Counted from the stretch's first letter, positions 25,610-34,059 are shown. The stretch is 64,000 nt of DNA from Paenibacillus ihbetae (GCF_002741055.1 NZ_CP016809.1:930001-994000), one strand, 5' to 3'. Made by a program: numbers and translations. The notes: generated by a model from the letters alone, not told the origin.

Positions 25610-26434
25610 TTACATTTTCGGGATAATCGCCATGACCAAACCGAGGAACTTCTCCCGCACCTTCTCCGCGGTCTCCATAACCTCGTCATGGGAAAGCGGC
25701 TGATCCAAAATTCCCGCCGCCATGTTACTGATGCAGGAAATACCCAGCACCTCTAGTCCGGCATGTCTTGCAACGATCACTTCGGAAACGGTCGACATGC
25801 CAACCGCGTCGGCGCCAAGGGTACGCAGCATCCGGATTTCGGCCGGGGTTTCATAGGTAGGACCCAGCAAGCCGGCATATACCCCTTCCCGGAGGACAAC
25901 GCTCTGGCTTACCGCAACTTCCTTCGCCAGCTGACGCAGTCTGCGGCTGTAAGCCTCGGACATGTCCGGGAACCGGACGCCCAGGGCCGGATCGTTAGGT
26001 CCGATCAGCGGATTTTTCCCCGTCATATTCAGATGATCCGAGATCAGCATGAGATCTCCCGGCTCGAAAGACGTGTTGATGCCGCCGGCGGCATTGGTGA
26101 CAAGCAGGCTCTGCACCCCAAGCTCCTTCATGACCCGGACAGGGAAAGCAGTCAGCTCGGGACCATAGCCCTCATACATATGAAACCGGCCCTTCATCAG
26201 CACGACGCTGCGGCCGTGAATCGTTCCCAGCAGCAGCTCGCCTTCGTGGCCTTCAACCGTCGATACCGGAAAATGCGGGATGTCTTGATAGTTGATCGAT
26301 ACCGCATTCTCCATTAGATCCGCCAGGACGCCGAGACCCGAGCCCAGGATGAGACCCACCTCGGGCTTGACGTCATGCTGCCCGCGGATATAATCCGCGG
26401 CTTCTTTAATGCTTGCTTGGTTTACTGAACTCAT
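25610..26434 (-). CDS. punA: Purine nucleoside phosphorylase
   Basis: Trimeric class I phosphorylase for guanosine and inosine, 274 aa. Motifs: GSGLG phosphate loop, GRFHMYEGY, LLVTNAAGGIN and GADAVGMSTVSEVIVARH. B. subtilis calls it pupG and has the phosphopentomutase drm next to it; drm is absent here, and a XerD-like gene is the next one upstream. GGAGAGAACGAG precedes the ATG. Confidence 0.95.
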   Translation of the reverse strand: MSSVNQASIKEAADYIRGQHDVKPEVGLILGSGLGVLADLMENAVSINYQDIPHFPVSTVEGHEGELLLGTIHGRSVVLMKGRFHMYEGYGPELTAFPVRVMKELGVQSLLVTNAAGGINTSFEPGDLMLISDHLNMTGKNPLIGPNDPALGVRFPDMSEAYSRRLRQLAKEVAVSQSVVLREGVYAGLLGPTYETPAEIRMLRTLGADAVGMSTVSEVIVARHAGLEVLGISCISNMAAGILDQPLSHDEVMETAEKVREKFLGLVMAIIPKM

Positions 26435-26499
26435 CTCGTTCTCTCCTAACTGTAAGGTTATCGATAAAGTTGCCGTTCACAACCAACGCTTGTCTAGAG

Positions 26500-27384
26500 T
26501 CAAGCCCTGGGATGAAAATGGTCGTAAACTTCCTTCATGCTCTTCTTGGCCGATTGATACATGCCTGTCGTCGACAGGGCCGAATGCCCGAGCATTTCCT
26601 GTACCGAGCGAAGATCGGCACCATTCTGCAGCAGATGGACCGCGAAGGAATGCCGGAGCGTGTGCGGCGTTATCTCCTCCTCGATACCGGCCGACTTGCC
26701 GTATTTTTTGATGATTTTCCAGAAGCCTTGTCTCGACAGGCGTTTGCCCTGCGTATTCAGGAACAGGCCGTCTTCTCCAGGATCCTTGAGCAGCTTGTCC
26801 CTCATTTCAAGAACATAAAACTCCACATGCCGGGCGGCGGTTCTGGTAATCGGCAAAATCCGTTCCTTGCCCCCGGCAGCCGCGCAGCGCAAAAACCGCA
26901 TCCGAAGATCCACATCGGCCAAGCTCAGCGACACCAGCTCCGAAACTTTAATTCCGGAGGCATAGAGAAGCTCTAGCATCGCTTTATCCCTTGCCCCTTG
27001 TGGAGAATCGCAATCGGGAGCCGCCAGCAGCTTGTCCACCTGCTCCTCCTCAAGAGCCTTTGGAGGCTTGCGCTCCGGCTTGGGCGATTCCAGCAGCAGG
27101 GTGGGATCCTGGATCATGACGGCCTGACGAACCAAATATTGAAAAAAAGACCGGAGCGATGCGATGCAGCGCAGCTGGGTTGAAACCGCTCTCCCCTGCT
27201 GGCGCATTCGTGCAAGATATATTCCGAGCAGCGCACGGTTTACATCCCCGGGTTCCGTGACCTCCCTCTCGGCCGCAAAAGCGATAAAGCTGGTGATGTC
27301 CGTCCGGTACGACTCGATCGTCCGCGGCGACAATCGTTTGGTTTCTTCCAGGTATTCTAAGTATTCATCTACATATTGAAGCAT
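26500..27384 (-). CDS. xerD: XerD-like tyrosine recombinase with a Lys at the first catalytic Arg
   Basis: 294-aa site-specific recombinase, the size and domain plan of XerC/XerD: SAM-like N-terminal core-binding domain (about 1-90) and C-terminal catalytic domain. Catalytic residues K173, H241, R244, H267 and Y276 are all in place. The arginine expected in the YASGxRVSEL motif is K146 (codon AAA). Position next to punA and fur equals B. subtilis ripX/xerD, which resolves chromosome dimers at dif. Whether K146 lowers activity is unknown. Confidence 0.88.
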   Translation of the reverse strand: MLQYVDEYLEYLEETKRLSPRTIESYRTDITSFIAFAAEREVTEPGDVNRALLGIYLARMRQQGRAVSTQLRCIASLRSFFQYLVRQAVMIQDPTLLLESPKPERKPPKALEEEQVDKLLAAPDCDSPQGARDKAMLELLYASGIKVSELVSLSLADVDLRMRFLRCAAAGGKERILPITRTAARHVEFYVLEMRDKLLKDPGEDGLFLNTQGKRLSRQGFWKIIKKYGKSAGIEEEITPHTLRHSFAVHLLQNGADLRSVQEMLGHSALSTTGMYQSAKKSMKEVYDHFHPRA

Positions 27385-27418
27385 CGTTTACACCTGACCC
27401 CGCATGCCCATGAAACAT

Positions 27419-27652
27419 CTACTCGCCATACCAGTAATATAAACGTAGACGTTCCATCGGCGAATATCTAGCATCTAACGTGCTCTCCGGCTGAAATGCC
27501 TTTACGGCATGACCGGTCGGCGTACGGTAAGGGTCGGATGGGGTTAACCAATCTCCCACCCATCCAAGGATATAATAGAAAAACATCGTTAATAAGGCGA
27601 ACATGGAAATGAAGCGGATCCATGCGGCGATTTTACGGACCGAAATAATCAT
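27419..27652 (-). CDS. DUF4227 family small membrane protein (YqzK-like)
   Basis: 77-aa protein with one N-terminal helix (about residues 10-30, RFISMFALLTMFFYYIL) and a soluble end LDARYSPMERLRLYYWYGE. Similar proteins occupy the same place between xerD and fur in B. subtilis (yqzK). The role is unknown. I prefer the ATG at 27652, 10 bases after GAGGGG; another ATG at 27658 is only 4 bases away from it. Confidence 0.8.
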   Translation of the reverse strand: MIISVRKIAAWIRFISMFALLTMFFYYILGWVGDWLTPSDPYRTPTGHAVKAFQPESTLDARYSPMERLRLYYWYGE

Positions 27653-27824
27653 GATCATGCGTCCCCTCATTATGGTCTTTGTGCGTCCGAGCCTAAAAAG
27701 CTCGTATCACATAAAGACTATGATGCCGTCCAGATATTTATACCGGCACCGGGTAGAGGCTAGGCGCAATGCGCCATGATTCCTTGAATGGAGTATGTAC
27801 TAATGCCCATTCCATCCCCAAATG
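27653..27824. other. Spacer between DUF4227 gene and the fur terminator
   Basis: About 170 bases with no gene. It contains a weak AAGCTCG/CGAGCCT-like inverted pair near 27695-27710 and nothing else that I can support. Confidence 0.4.
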
Positions 27825-27862
27825 AAAAGCCCTCCCGGCTGTATGCGTTAAAGAGGGCTTTG
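27825..27862 (-). terminator. Intrinsic terminator after fur
   Basis: Minus-strand AAAGCCCTC pairs with GAGGGCTTT around a 19-base loop, followed by TCATTT. Confidence 0.8.
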
Positions 27863-27901
27863 CCGTGATGAATCATCACGCCATATGATGTTGGTTATAA
27901 G

Positions 27902-28366
27902 TTAAGATTTATCAGGGTCGTTCTTGCCCTTCTCCTTGCAACGGTAGCATATGCCGTGGAAATCAAGCCGATGGTCGTGCACGGTGAAATTAAATTCGCG
28001 CTCCAGCCGTTCCTCTAGGGGACCGAGCCAATCCTCGCGTATTTCATCCATGCTTCCACATTGAGTGCATATTAGATGATGGTGATGATGCTTCGAAGTA
28101 TCTGTTCGAAGGTCGTATCTTGCGACACCATCGCCGAAATTGATCTTCTCTACGACATGAAGCTCACTCAGCAGCTCCAGGGTACGGTATACGGTTGCCA
28201 GACCGATCTCCGGAGCTTTCTCTTTTACGAGCATAAATACATCTTCTGCGCTAAGGTGGTCGTCTTCATTCTCCAACAACACGCTAACCGTGGCTTCCCG
28301 CTGGGGCGTTAATTTGTAACCTTGGGATTGCAGCTGCTGCTTAATTTTGTCGATCCGCGCTTCCAT
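27902..28366 (-). CDS. fur: Ferric uptake regulator family protein
   Basis: 154-aa Fur-family repressor. The N-terminal winged helix contains KLTPQREATV and GLATVYRTLELL. The metal region has a five-histidine run (HHHHHLICTQCG) followed by a second CxxC pair (CYRC), the structural zinc cysteines. Position between spoIIM and xerD matches B. subtilis fur rather than perR or zur, so iron sensing is the best inference. GGGAGGGAAAC lies before the ATG. Confidence 0.92.
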   Translation of the reverse strand: MEARIDKIKQQLQSQGYKLTPQREATVSVLLENEDDHLSAEDVFMLVKEKAPEIGLATVYRTLELLSELHVVEKINFGDGVARYDLRTDTSKHHHHHLICTQCGSMDEIREDWLGPLEERLEREFNFTVHDHRLDFHGICYRCKEKGKNDPDKS

Positions 28367-28414
28367 CGTTTCCCTCCCCCTTGGAAATCACTGCACGTCA
28401 TTGTCACTTCCTTC

Positions 28415-28445
28415 ATTATAGGGGGATTTGACAAACAAAGTCAAA
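28415..28445 (-). promoter_or_regulatory. Sigma-A promoter of fur with an inverted repeat
   Basis: Minus-strand TTGACT, 18 bases, TATAAT. TTTGAC and GTCAAA form a 6-bp inverted repeat with a 7-base spacer across the -35 region (28427-28445). It does not match the 19-bp Fur box well; it may bind another repressor or be chance. Confidence 0.65.
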
Positions 28446-28475
28446 CGCTTTTACTCTCCGCTAAAACTCGCGGCA

Positions 28476-29099
28476 TTACAGCAGCATCGGGGTTACCCAC
28501 TGCATCATCGCCGGCGTTACCCACGTCTCAAAGGACGAAATGCTTAGCGCCAAAACCACCATGCAGAGCGTTATCAGCGCATAAGATGCCAGCGGCCTGA
28601 CCATGCTGCCTCCGCGATGCATCAGAAATCGATTCCTGATGATATATAGGGAGAACGAGATGGCAGCAACGCTGCACATCATCAGCATCGGGATAATGAC
28701 CAGGTTTTGCGGCGCGATGGATACCAGCGCGAATAGCAGACCGGTCCAGGAGTATTGCCCGACCAAATACCCGACGGTAAAGCCGATCAACACCCCCTTC
28801 AGAAAATCGAGGATGAGAATGCCCGGCAGGCCGATCACCGACAGGCCCAAAATCCATATTAATCCGATCCACTTCAGATGAAGACCCGCTATGCTCCAGT
28901 AGGAGGACTGCATCATGGTTTCGCCGCTGTCCTGCACGCTGATAAAAAAGTGGTTCAAGTGCCTGGCCATGTCCTGCTGCTGCTCCAACGACAGCGCATT
29001 GACCATCAGCGCCCCGAAGAGCACGCCGACCAGAAACAAGACAGCAACAAATACATAGAGCGGTGTCTGATCCTTTAACGTCTGGCGAAAAAATTGCAT
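28476..29099 (-). CDS. spoIIM: Stage II sporulation protein M
   Basis: Integral membrane component of the SpoIIDMP engulfment complex, 207 aa. Five or six helices are visible, including LYVFVAVLFLVGVLFGALMV near the start and GLPGILILDFLKGVLIGFTVGYLVGQ, the conserved core. It recruits SpoIIP and SpoIID to the septum for peptidoglycan hydrolysis in the mother cell. Directly upstream of fur as in B. subtilis. AAAGGAGACTCTATTCT precedes the ATG. Confidence 0.95.
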   Translation of the reverse strand: MQFFRQTLKDQTPLYVFVAVLFLVGVLFGALMVNALSLEQQQDMARHLNHFFISVQDSGETMMQSSYWSIAGLHLKWIGLIWILGLSVIGLPGILILDFLKGVLIGFTVGYLVGQYSWTGLLFALVSIAPQNLVIIPMLMMCSVAAISFSLYIIRNRFLMHRGGSMVRPLASYALITLCMVVLALSISSFETWVTPAMMQWVTPMLL

Positions 29100-29130
29100 A
29101 GAATAGAGTCTCCTTTCCTGTCTCTACTCT

Positions 29131-29159
29131 ACTCTATGATCCCCTCTCGGATTCTATGA
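29131..29159 (-). promoter_or_regulatory. Possible sigma-E promoter of spoIIM
   Basis: Minus-strand TCATAGA, 14 bases, CATAGAGT. Six of eight -10 positions fit the sigma-E form. B. subtilis spoIIM is sigma-E dependent, which supports the reading. Confidence 0.45.
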
Positions 29160-29195
29160 CTGGAAGAAAGGTTCCGGGGCGAGCCTCGGAGTTTC

Positions 29196-30416
29196 TTATT
29201 TCATTACCTTGCCATAGGTCCCTCCGCCGCCCGAGGACAGGGCCAGCGTTCCGTTCCTTGCCTTGACAATGCTGGCGGCTAGAGCCTCTCCTGCGACCTC
29301 CGCAAGCTCCGATTCGGTAGCTTGATGAAGAATCGCCATCTCGGTCCCGAAGGCGGCCAGCAGCTTCCCCATCGCCGATTTGCCGAGCCCCGGGATGAAC
29401 TCAAGCGGAACCTGATAGTGGTACGGCGGCCGGGTCGGCGGTATTAGCGGTTCCTCACGGTCTGCAACATCAAGAATCCGGTCAAGGACGCCCTGGACCA
29501 GTTTGGTGCTGCCGCAGTACGGGCATCTTGGCGGCCCGGTTTCAGCAGCCAGATGCTCCTCGTCAAGGATGCTCTCGCATCCGCCGCAATAGGTCCGGTG
29601 GTATTTCCCAAGCTTCGGGTTCAGGCCATAGTTTGCGGACACCCTCCGTCCGTCCTTCATTTGAAGCGCCAATTTGAATTCCTCAAACGATAGGCCGGCC
29701 ATATCGATCCGGTTGTATTCCCTGCCGATCTTCCCCAGCGAATGCGCGTCCGAATTGGTCAGAAAGGTGTAGCGGTCTAGCTCGCTGATCAATCCCGCCA
29801 TCGAGGAATCGGCGCTGAGACCAAGCTCGATGCCTGCAATCCCTTCAAGATCAAACACATCGCTCATCCGATCCGCCATGCTGCCATACAGCCCTTTATG
29901 AGGCGTAAATACATGCGCGGGAATGAGCAGCCCTCCGCGGCCGATGATTTCCTGCTGCAGCTGTCGCGGAGACACATAGATTCGCTGCGAGCTCAACTGG
30001 ACATTTTTCATATAACGGGACATCCAGTCCGTGAACTCGCGCATGGTGCCCAAATCCGGAAAATACGCCAGCACATGCGCCGCTCCCATACCCGGCTCTC
30101 GAATTTCGATCTCGCTGCCGAGCAGGATGACCGTATCCCGGTAGGCGATGCCCCCGCCCTCGATTTCCTCCATGACCCCGCTGTCCAGGCAGCGGGTGAT
30201 ATCGTCCTGCACGGAAGGAGAGTGGCAGTCGATTATGCCGATCATGCGGATTCCCTTCCGCTCGGAAGCTTCCGCCGCAATGTTCTCGAATGTCAGGTTG
30301 TTGCTTGCGCTAATTTTGACAGCTTGTCCGCTGTCCGTGCGGCCGATATGAATATGCATATCGCAATAGTAGCTTTGCAGGCTCTGCTGTTGGTCAAGCT
30401 TTTTACCCGAACTCAT
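29196..30416 (-). CDS. Endonuclease Q-like PHP-domain nuclease
   Basis: 406-aa protein. The N-terminal PHP domain shows CDMHIHIGR and GIIDCHSPSV metal-binding strands, later PAHVFTPHKG and NSDAHS. A zinc finger (CGGCESIL ... CPYCGSTK) and a helix-hairpin-helix-like C-terminus (LEFIPGLGKSAMGKLLAAFG) follow. This domain order matches endonuclease Q, described in archaea and some Bacillus, which nicks DNA 5' of deaminated bases. It ends one base before nudF's neighbourhood and may be cotranscribed with nudF. Substrate specificity is inferred. Confidence 0.82.
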   Translation of the reverse strand: MSSGKKLDQQQSLQSYYCDMHIHIGRTDSGQAVKISASNNLTFENIAAEASERKGIRMIGIIDCHSPSVQDDITRCLDSGVMEEIEGGGIAYRDTVILLGSEIEIREPGMGAAHVLAYFPDLGTMREFTDWMSRYMKNVQLSSQRIYVSPRQLQQEIIGRGGLLIPAHVFTPHKGLYGSMADRMSDVFDLEGIAGIELGLSADSSMAGLISELDRYTFLTNSDAHSLGKIGREYNRIDMAGLSFEEFKLALQMKDGRRVSANYGLNPKLGKYHRTYCGGCESILDEEHLAAETGPPRCPYCGSTKLVQGVLDRILDVADREEPLIPPTRPPYHYQVPLEFIPGLGKSAMGKLLAAFGTEMAILHQATESELAEVAGEALAASIVKARNGTLALSSGGGGTYGKVMK

Positions 30417-30417
30417 G

Positions 30418-30999
30418 TCAGATCGTTCCCGTCATCGTATACATTTTCCATGCATACACCGCCAAAATCGTTTTGGCATCGCTGATTCTTTCTTCCTTTA
30501 TAAGCTCAAAGGCTTCCTCCAGCGTGACTTCCATCAATTGGAGAAATTCATCCTCATCCGGGTTCATGGCTCCGCTCACAAGGTCTTCGGCCAGATAAAG
30601 ATGAATGATTTCGTCGGCAAAGCCCGGGGACGTATAAAAGGAGTGCAGCTTGCGGATCGAACCACATGCATAGCCTGTCTCTTCCTGCAGCTCCCGCTTT
30701 GCAGCTTCCAGGGGATCCTCGCCGCGCTCCAGCTTGCCCGCAGGTATCTCGACCTCACAGCGCCCCAGCGGCTGCCTGAACTGGTCGACGACCAGCATTT
30801 TATCTCCTTTTAGCGCAAGGACCGCGACGGCACCGGGATGCCTTACCACTTCCCGCGTTGCGGTCTGCCCGTCCGGAAGCCGGACGGTATCCACCTGAAG
30901 GGAAATGATCTTCCCGTCGAATACAGGCTTTGTCGATAAAGTCGTTTCTTCCAGCATTTTATTTGAAGTTTCGCGGTTGCTGCTGCCGGTCACGTTCAT
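30418..30999 (-). CDS. nudF: ADP-ribose pyrophosphatase (Nudix)
   Basis: Nudix hydrolase of 193 aa that splits ADP-ribose to AMP and ribose 5-phosphate. The Nudix box is GEDPLEAAKRELQEETGY (metal-binding REXXEE present). The N-terminal strands (TREVVRHPGAVAVLAL) and SPGFADE are typical of the NudF group. The ATG at 30999 follows AAGGAGG; a longer reading lacks a site. Same neighbourhood as in B. subtilis. The stop is followed one base later by the endonuclease Q-like gene. Confidence 0.93.
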   Translation of the reverse strand: MNVTGSSNRETSNKMLEETTLSTKPVFDGKIISLQVDTVRLPDGQTATREVVRHPGAVAVLALKGDKMLVVDQFRQPLGRCEVEIPAGKLERGEDPLEAAKRELQEETGYACGSIRKLHSFYTSPGFADEIIHLYLAEDLVSGAMNPDEDEFLQLMEVTLEEAFELIKEERISDAKTILAVYAWKMYTMTGTI

Positions 31000-31094
31000 A
31001 GATTTAGCCTCCTTAAGTTTAAAAACGGCATGTCTGCCCATGCTAGTGCATAAGGTGTATTATATCAAAATTTCCGAGAAAGAAGGAACGCGCG

Positions 31095-31259
31095 ATGAAG
31101 AGCTATCAAGGGGAGCAATCGATTCATATGGTGGGACGAGCCTGGCAGATCCGCATTATGCTCAAGCAGTGGCAGAATCAGTGGGGGCCGGAGGCAACCA
31201 TTGCGGATATCCTTTCCACCAAAAGATTGAATAAACACGCAAACTCTCATCATGACTAG
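31095..31259 (+). CDS. mciZ: MciZ-like FtsZ assembly inhibitor
   Basis: A 54-codon gene on the plus strand, divergent from nudF. The product has HMVGRAWQIRIMLKQW; B. subtilis MciZ, a 40-aa mother-cell peptide that caps FtsZ filaments, has VLVGKAWEIRAKLKEY at the same place, and mciZ also lies beside nudF there. AGAAGGA sits 7 bases before the ATG. The tail (residues 30-54) is longer than in B. subtilis. A possible sigma-E promoter, GCATGTC-N14-CATAAGGT, ends near 31056. The assignment rests on this short match and on gene order. Confidence 0.7.
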   Translation: MKSYQGEQSIHMVGRAWQIRIMLKQWQNQWGPEATIADILSTKRLNKHANSHHD

Positions 31260-31356
31260 GACTTCAGACTCTTTTTTCGACTTTTTTCTCTTTTTTTCGA
31301 ATTTCGACCATGACTTTCACACCCGAACCTGTGTTATTACATTGGGAGGCTTCGAC

Positions 31357-32574
31357 ATGCGACATATACCTTTTATTGAAACCGAACCAATTACAAGCCC
31401 GCCTTCTACGATCTATGAACGCGGGAAGTGGTACGAAAGACGCGGATATCTTGAGGAAGCGCTTGTGAGCTTCAGGGAGGCGGCGCTATCCTCTCCATTG
31501 AATAGAGACCAAGGGGCCCAAACCGACTGGAAGGATTCAGATCTGATCTGGCTGGAGTATGGTCTATTAAGCATGCGTCTTCGATCTTTCCAGGATGCGG
31601 AGCGTGCGTTTCGGACCGTTCTCTCGAAGAAGGGAGTTTATGCGCAGGAGGCATTGAACCACTGGGCTGCCCTCCTCCATGCACAGGGATCGGCGGATCC
31701 CGATATTTACGCTTCCCTCGCACGGGAAGTTGAAGGCTGTCCGAATTCGGAAGCTATGCTGGGCAAGGCACTGAATTATATCGGCTCCTACTCATTTGCC
31801 GCTGAATGTTTCTCGCGCCTGGATGGTTTAAGCCACGAACAATGGCATATGTACATATGCAGCCTGATCCGGAGCGAACATATCTCCGAAGCGCTGCAGC
31901 TTATGAGGCGTGGGTACAATTCTGCGGAGCGCGGCGAAGGGCGGAAGGAGCTCACGGACCGGATGCGCAAGCAGCGGATCATACAGCTTCTTTGTGAACG
32001 AAAGCTGAATCATACGCAGCTCGAGGCGAGTCTCGGCTTGACCGAGCGGATCGAATGGGCTGACATCGCCGTATCGCTCGGCATGATCGATGCGGCCGAG
32101 GAACTGCTGTCCGAATACGGCGATCATGCTTATTATGCGCTGATTTGTCTATTATATCAGGAAGGATATAAGTCGCTTGCAGCGACAAAAATCCACGCGC
32201 TCGAAGAACTGCCCCTGCAGGATCCGGGCGTGTACAGCACCGACCTGATTTTTGTAGCGGCAGAGCGTCTGTACGACCAAGGCTCCTATGAAGAGTCGGC
32301 GGAATTATTCGCTCAGCTTCGCAGCCATCGGCCCTCCTTTGCTGCGGCTCGGTTCGGCGAAGCGGCCTGTTATTTGCAGTCCACCTTGATCTCGCTCTCC
32401 GGAAGGCTGGAAAGAGTGTATGCCTCGGCTGAAGCCAGAACAGAAATCGAGGCCTATCTGGGCAAAATTAATGCGGCGCTCCACGTGGTCGAGAGCACGG
32501 GCTGGCACACATCCTGGTCACCGGCGCAGCAGCGGAACGATCCCTTTGAGGCTGAACGTTCGCTGGTCAATTAG
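31357..32574 (+). CDS. TPR-like repeat protein of unknown role
   Basis: 405-aa protein made almost entirely of helices. Pairs such as YERGKWYERRGYLEEALVSFREAAL, LRSFQDAERAFRTVL and ERLYDQGSYEESAELFAQL look like tetratricopeptide units near both ends. No signal peptide or membrane helix is present. The ATG at 31357 follows GGGAGG by 7 bases. It is followed by a terminator shared with the convergent M20 peptidase. Scaffolding or protein binding is likely; no more can be said. Confidence 0.75.
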   Translation: MRHIPFIETEPITSPPSTIYERGKWYERRGYLEEALVSFREAALSSPLNRDQGAQTDWKDSDLIWLEYGLLSMRLRSFQDAERAFRTVLSKKGVYAQEALNHWAALLHAQGSADPDIYASLAREVEGCPNSEAMLGKALNYIGSYSFAAECFSRLDGLSHEQWHMYICSLIRSEHISEALQLMRRGYNSAERGEGRKELTDRMRKQRIIQLLCERKLNHTQLEASLGLTERIEWADIAVSLGMIDAAEELLSEYGDHAYYALICLLYQEGYKSLAATKIHALEELPLQDPGVYSTDLIFVAAERLYDQGSYEESAELFAQLRSHRPSFAAARFGEAACYLQSTLISLSGRLERVYASAEARTEIEAYLGKINAALHVVESTGWHTSWSPAQQRNDPFEAERSLVN

Positions 32575-32664
32575 GGTTCATGTAAGGACGACGGGAATCC
32601 CTCGAAGAGTTAAGCAGCTTTAAGGTACGCTCCCTCTTCTTTAGCCGAGGCGCCTCAGCCTAAT

Positions 32665-32702
32665 AAAAAAGTCCGCAGCGGGTGATGCCCGCTGCGGACT
32701 TT
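32665..32702. terminator. Bidirectional terminator between convergent genes
   Basis: GTCCGCAGCGGG pairs with CCCGCTGCGGAC around a 5-base loop. A-run and T-run flanks (AAAAAA before, TTTATT after) let it work in both directions. Confidence 0.9.
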
Positions 32703-32709
32703 ATTGGTA

Positions 32710-33837
32710 TTAGGATTTGGCTGTTTCTTGCACGATGGCTACAACGATCTGTGCGGCCTTGACCAGGTCCTCGGCCTTAATCCGTTCCTTGGTAGTATGA
32801 ATGTCGCGGTACCCGATCGCCAAATTAACGGTCGGAATACCGAGTCCGTTGAAAATGTTGGCATCACTGCCCCCTCCGGACGTAAACGTATCCGCCTGCA
32901 TGCCAAGGCCGCGGATCGCCCGCTGTGCAAGCTGCACAAGCGCATCATGCTCGTTAAAGCTGTATGCAGGATATACAATCTCGCTAATAAACTCGCAATT
33001 CGCATTGTACTCCCGGACCGTGGTTTCAAGCGCTTCCCGCATTTCGCCAACTTGCTTATCCACCTTCTCCTGCACGATGCTTCTTGCTTCGGCGTCGATC
33101 TCGACGTAATCGCACACGATGTTGGTAGCTCCGCCGCCCTGGAACTTGCCGATATTCGCTGTCGTTTCTTGATCGATACGCCCCAGCTTCATTTTGGATA
33201 TCGCTTTGGAGGCGACCTGAATGGCACTGATGCCATCCTCCGGGTTCACGCCGGCATGCGCCGATTTCCCCTTAATGATCATCTTGATCTTTGCTTGGGT
33301 CGGAGCCGCAACGACGATGGAGCCGAGCTCTCCGTTCGAATCGAGCGCAAATCCCATTTCCGCTTCCAGGTATTTCGGATCGAGCGCTCGAGCTCCGACC
33401 AAACCGGACTCCTCGCCGACGGTGATGACGAATTGGATCTGGCCATGCGGAACCTTGTTCTCCTGGATTACCCGGATCGCTTCGAGTAAAGCGGCGATTC
33501 CGGCCTTATCGTCCGCGCCGAGAATCGTAGTTCCGTCACTGCGTATCCAGCCGTCCTCCCCGAGCGCCGGCTTAATTCCCCGTCCCGGTGTAACGGTATC
33601 CATATGGCAGGTAAACAGCACCTTCGGCGCTTGCTCTACCCCTTCCGCCTTCCAGGTTATAATCAGGTTGCCGGCCCCGTGCCCGGTCTTTTCCTTGGCG
33701 TCGTCTTCGAACACTTCGAGCCCGAGGCCTACGAATTTTTCCTTTAATACGCCGGATATCGTCTCTTCATGCTTCGTTTCACTGTCCACCTGAACCAGTT
33801 CCATAAACTCTTGAATGATTCGTTCTCTTGAGATCAC
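32710..33837 (-). CDS. M20 family metallopeptidase (PepT/YqjE-like)
   Basis: Cytoplasmic dizinc aminopeptidase of the tripeptidase group, 375 aa. Zinc-site motifs: FTCHMDTVTPG, GADDKAGIAALLEAI and VGEESGLVGAR; the dimerisation domain begins near GKSAHAGVNPEDG. The final metal histidine is in IGYRDIHTTKERI. The start is GTG at 33837, preceded by GAGGGAAGTCCA. B. subtilis yqjE has the same family traits. Peptide specificity unknown. Confidence 0.9.
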   Translation of the reverse strand: MISRERIIQEFMELVQVDSETKHEETISGVLKEKFVGLGLEVFEDDAKEKTGHGAGNLIITWKAEGVEQAPKVLFTCHMDTVTPGRGIKPALGEDGWIRSDGTTILGADDKAGIAALLEAIRVIQENKVPHGQIQFVITVGEESGLVGARALDPKYLEAEMGFALDSNGELGSIVVAAPTQAKIKMIIKGKSAHAGVNPEDGISAIQVASKAISKMKLGRIDQETTANIGKFQGGGATNIVCDYVEIDAEARSIVQEKVDKQVGEMREALETTVREYNANCEFISEIVYPAYSFNEHDALVQLAQRAIRGLGMQADTFTSGGGSDANIFNGLGIPTVNLAIGYRDIHTTKERIKAEDLVKAAQIVVAIVQETAKS

Positions 33838-33949
33838 TGGACTTCCCTCTCTTTCACAGTTACGATACAATGGGCTTATAGCCTTTTAAACGAAATAAAT
33901 GCTACGATAAAGATCGTATATCATTAAACTTTTTCAAAGGAGCTGCACC

Positions 33950-34051
33950 ATGCAACGTAAAAAATGGTTTCGAGTGTTTATCTATCTCATGCTGATCGCC
34001 ATGATCGGATCCACACTGCTTATTGTCCTGGAGCCCCTTCTCTTGCGTTAA
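33950..34051 (+). CDS. Prli42-like stressosome-associated membrane peptide
   Basis: 33-codon gene with AAAGGAG 7 bases before its ATG. The product is a basic N-terminus (MQRKKW) and a single helix with the IYLMLIAMIGSTLL core. Listeria Prli42, a membrane miniprotein that anchors the stressosome, has the same basic start and a YLML-type helix. The assignment is by this short pattern. It lies between the M20 peptidase and lipB. Confidence 0.65.
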   Translation: MQRKKWFRVFIYLMLIAMIGSTLLIVLEPLLLR

Positions 34052-34059
34052 GCGAGGGC

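Noticed and set aside
28427..28445. Inverted repeat in the fur promoter as a Fur box
   Set aside because: TTTGAC/GTCAAA with a 7-base spacer does not match the GATAATGATAATCATTATC-type box; kept only as a note.
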